DNA of 64,000 nt from NCBI RefSeq assembly GCF_013093415.1, contig NZ_JABFBC010000001.1, forward strand, positions 1,364,001 through 1,428,000, in the 5' to 3' direction. Made by a program: the position numbers and the translations under genes. The notes beneath the pieces were generated by a model. That model was given only the letters and a program-made list of their open reading frames with translations, ran no database searches and was not told where the DNA came from. Shown piece after piece: positions 62,680 through 64,000 of this stretch; the stretch's first letter is position 1; each line of letters starts with the position of its first letter. The stretch is from Halovulum dunhuangense. GTDB taxonomy: Bacteria > Pseudomonadota > Alphaproteobacteria > Rhodobacterales > Rhodobacteraceae.

Positions 62680-62691
62680 GCAGTTGACAAC
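62680..62691. promoter_or_regulatory. GntR/FCD-type operator-like site F (paralog F / second tctC spacer)
   Basis: GCAGTTGACAAC keeps the GTTGACAA right half of the dyad; the left TTGTC occurs 5 bp further out (62674-62678), giving the same 17-bp span TTGTC...TTGACAA as site D. It lies in the 154-nt divergent spacer, 63 nt from paralog F and 81 nt from the tctC-type start. Confidence 0.45.
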
Positions 62692-62771
62692 CTTGGATCG
62701 CAGCGTGAAACTGGCGGGGCTTGAGACTTGGACAAACCGAGTCCGACAGACACTGGATGGGAGGAGAATCC

Positions 62772-63740
62772 ATGCTACCCAAGATCCGCACAATTGCGGC
62801 CGGCTTTGCCATGGCCGCAGCCGTCGGGGGGCTCAGCCTGCCCGCCGTGGCGCAGGATTACCCGCATGACACCGTGGTGCTGACGACGCATTCCTCGCCG
62901 GGCGGCGGCACTGACGTGTTCCTGCGCGAGATGACCCGCTACCTGGGCAAGTATCTTGGCGTGAATTTCGCGGTCGAGAACGTGCGCGGGGGCTCGGGCG
63001 CGGCTGCAATGGCCGACATCGCGACATCGCCCGCCGATGGATCGCGCTTCTATGGAACGACGCCCACCTACATCAACACCTCGCTGCTGAGCGCGCCGGA
63101 ATACGATTTCCGCGACATGTCCGGCGTGGCCAACGTCTTCCTCGATCCGCAGATCGTGTTCGTGCGCGCCGAAAGCCCCTTCACCAACCTGGCCGAGGTG
63201 GTCGAGGCCTCCAAGGCGAGCCCCACGGCGGTGAAGTTCGGCGTGACCACCCCCGGTTCCCTGGACCGGCAGGTGATGGAGCAGTTCAAGCAGCTGACCG
63301 GCGCGCAGGGCCCGGTGATCACCCATGACGGCGGGGGCGAGCTGCTGATCAGCGTGCTGAACGGCACCGTCGACCTGGGCATCGGAGAGATCCAGGAACT
63401 GTCCACGCAGATCGAGGCTGGCGAGATCCGGCTGATCACCACCTACACCAAGGAGCGCCTGAGCGACTTCCCCGATGTGCCCACCGCCAGCGAGCAGGGC
63501 ATCGATCTTGTCGTGAACAAGTTCCGCGGCATCGCCGGGCCGAAGGACATGCCCGAAGAGATCTATGCCGCCTGGGAAAAGGCGATCCAGGAAGTGCTGG
63601 AAGATGCCGAATTCAAGGCCTGGTACGAGGCCCAGAGCCTGGTGCCCGCCTTCATGGGCCACGAGGAGTATGACGCGTTCCTTGAGGAATTCGCGACCGA
63701 ACAGGAAGCGTTCCTGAAGGAATACGGGATCATTCAGTAA
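62772..63740 (+). CDS. Tripartite tricarboxylate transporter substrate-binding protein (second TctC)
   Basis: A 322-residue Bug-type binding protein with a Sec signal peptide (MLPKIRTIAAGFAMAAAVGGLSLPAVAQ), then DTVVLTTHSSPGGGTDVFLREMTRYLGKYLGVNFAVENVRGGSGAAAMADIATSPADGSRFYGTTPTYINTSL. This N-terminal ligand loop (SPGGGTD) differs from the first TctC (DTGGYND), so a different ligand is likely. The ATG follows GGGAGGAG. A TctB gene begins 31 nt after its stop. Confidence 0.92.
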   Translation: MLPKIRTIAAGFAMAAAVGGLSLPAVAQDYPHDTVVLTTHSSPGGGTDVFLREMTRYLGKYLGVNFAVENVRGGSGAAAMADIATSPADGSRFYGTTPTYINTSLLSAPEYDFRDMSGVANVFLDPQIVFVRAESPFTNLAEVVEASKASPTAVKFGVTTPGSLDRQVMEQFKQLTGAQGPVITHDGGGELLISVLNGTVDLGIGEIQELSTQIEAGEIRLITTYTKERLSDFPDVPTASEQGIDLVVNKFRGIAGPKDMPEEIYAAWEKAIQEVLEDAEFKAWYEAQSLVPAFMGHEEYDAFLEEFATEQEAFLKEYGIIQ

Positions 63741-63771
63741 AGACTGACGGCGGCACACGGGGAGAGCAGAC

Positions 63772-64000
63772 ATGCCCAAGGATTTCTGGATAGGACTGGT
63801 CACTTTGGGTGCCGCCACCTTTTACTGGCTGGAGGCGGACAAGATCCGCATCAGCCCGCTGGACGGCCCGGTGGGGGCATCGGGCCTGCCCAAGACGCTG
63901 GCGCTGGCGCTCGGTGCGCTTTCCGCGCTGCTGATCCTTCGCGCGCTGTTCGAGAAGCTGCGCCCGCTGCCCGACAGCGGCGCCCCAAAGGCGCCGCTGC
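63772..64000 (+). CDS. Tripartite tricarboxylate transporter TctB family protein (cut by window end)
   Basis: The first 76 residues are visible: MPKDFWIGLVTLGAATFYWLEADKIRISPLDGPVGASGLPKTLALALGALSALLILRALFEKL, with two membrane segments typical of TctB. The ATG follows GGGGAGAG. The gene runs off the right edge; a tctA-type gene is expected beyond it. Confidence 0.85.
   Translation, partial: MPKDFWIGLVTLGAATFYWLEADKIRISPLDGPVGASGLPKTLALALGALSALLILRALFEKLRPLPDSGAPKAPL

Overview
The window is G+C-rich, densely packed bacterial DNA with no rRNA, tRNA, IS element or CRISPR that I could see. Gene content points to an alphaproteobacterium of the Rhodobacterales type. The pointers are an ugp-type sugar-phosphate ABC operon, TRAP and TAXI proteins, a fused mrpAB/phaAB Mrp antiporter, a pca operon led by a PcaQ-like LysR, and many tripartite tricarboxylate (TTT) components. 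This is inferred from gene families and codon character; no marker gene fixes the genus.

Layout. (1) 1-10 kb: the tail of an M23 peptidase; ugpB-A-E-C on the minus strand, with a REP-like hairpin after ugpB and a 28-bp palindrome in the ugpB leader; tex; a ModE-like regulator convergent with an MFS exporter that has a His-rich tail; a multi-domain META envelope protein. (2) 10.2-16.5 kb (+): a TAXI solute-binding protein, a TorS-like sensor kinase, a single-domain response regulator, and a fusion of a GAF domain to an NCS2-permease-like membrane domain. This looks like one signalling operon. (3) 16.6-19.7 kb: a CadC/HilA-like regulator divergent from a TpsB-like outer-membrane barrel that lacks POTRA domains. 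(4) 19.7-26.5 kb: a 4-hydroxybenzoate/protocatechuate operon, pcaC-pcaH-pcaG-pobA-dctP-dctQ-dctM, divergent from pcaQ, with a near-consensus PcaQ box over the pcaQ start codon. (5) 26.5-36.9 kb: HAD-IIA, GNAT, the mrpABCDEFG cation/proton antiporter operon, a periplasmic rhodanese and an SLC13 permease. (6) 36.9-64 kb: a large organic-acid catabolic island.

The island is the most unusual part. It holds six MmgE/PrpD-family proteins, a TtuC-like tartrate dehydrogenase with a second beta-decarboxylating dehydrogenase, and a D-tartrate dehydratase whose catalytic residues match the characterised enzyme. It also has another enolase-superfamily protein, a dehalogenase carrying the full fluoroacetate-dehalogenase residue set, a four-rhodanese protein, two SDRs lacking the catalytic tyrosine, an acyl-CoA dehydrogenase, a GST, an AbrB-type and a TauE-type permease, one complete TTT transporter, and the start of a second one at the window end. 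A GntR/FCD regulator lies inside it. Copies of one short palindrome, TTGT-NN-ACAA (best copy ATTGTTGACAAT), occur upstream of gntR and in all four divergent intergenic regions of the island, which suggests one regulon. My working picture is uptake of tartrate-like or substituted dicarboxylates by TTT transporters, followed by stereochemical conversion, dehydration or dehydrogenation toward oxaloacetate, pyruvate or glycerate. The exact substrates are inference.
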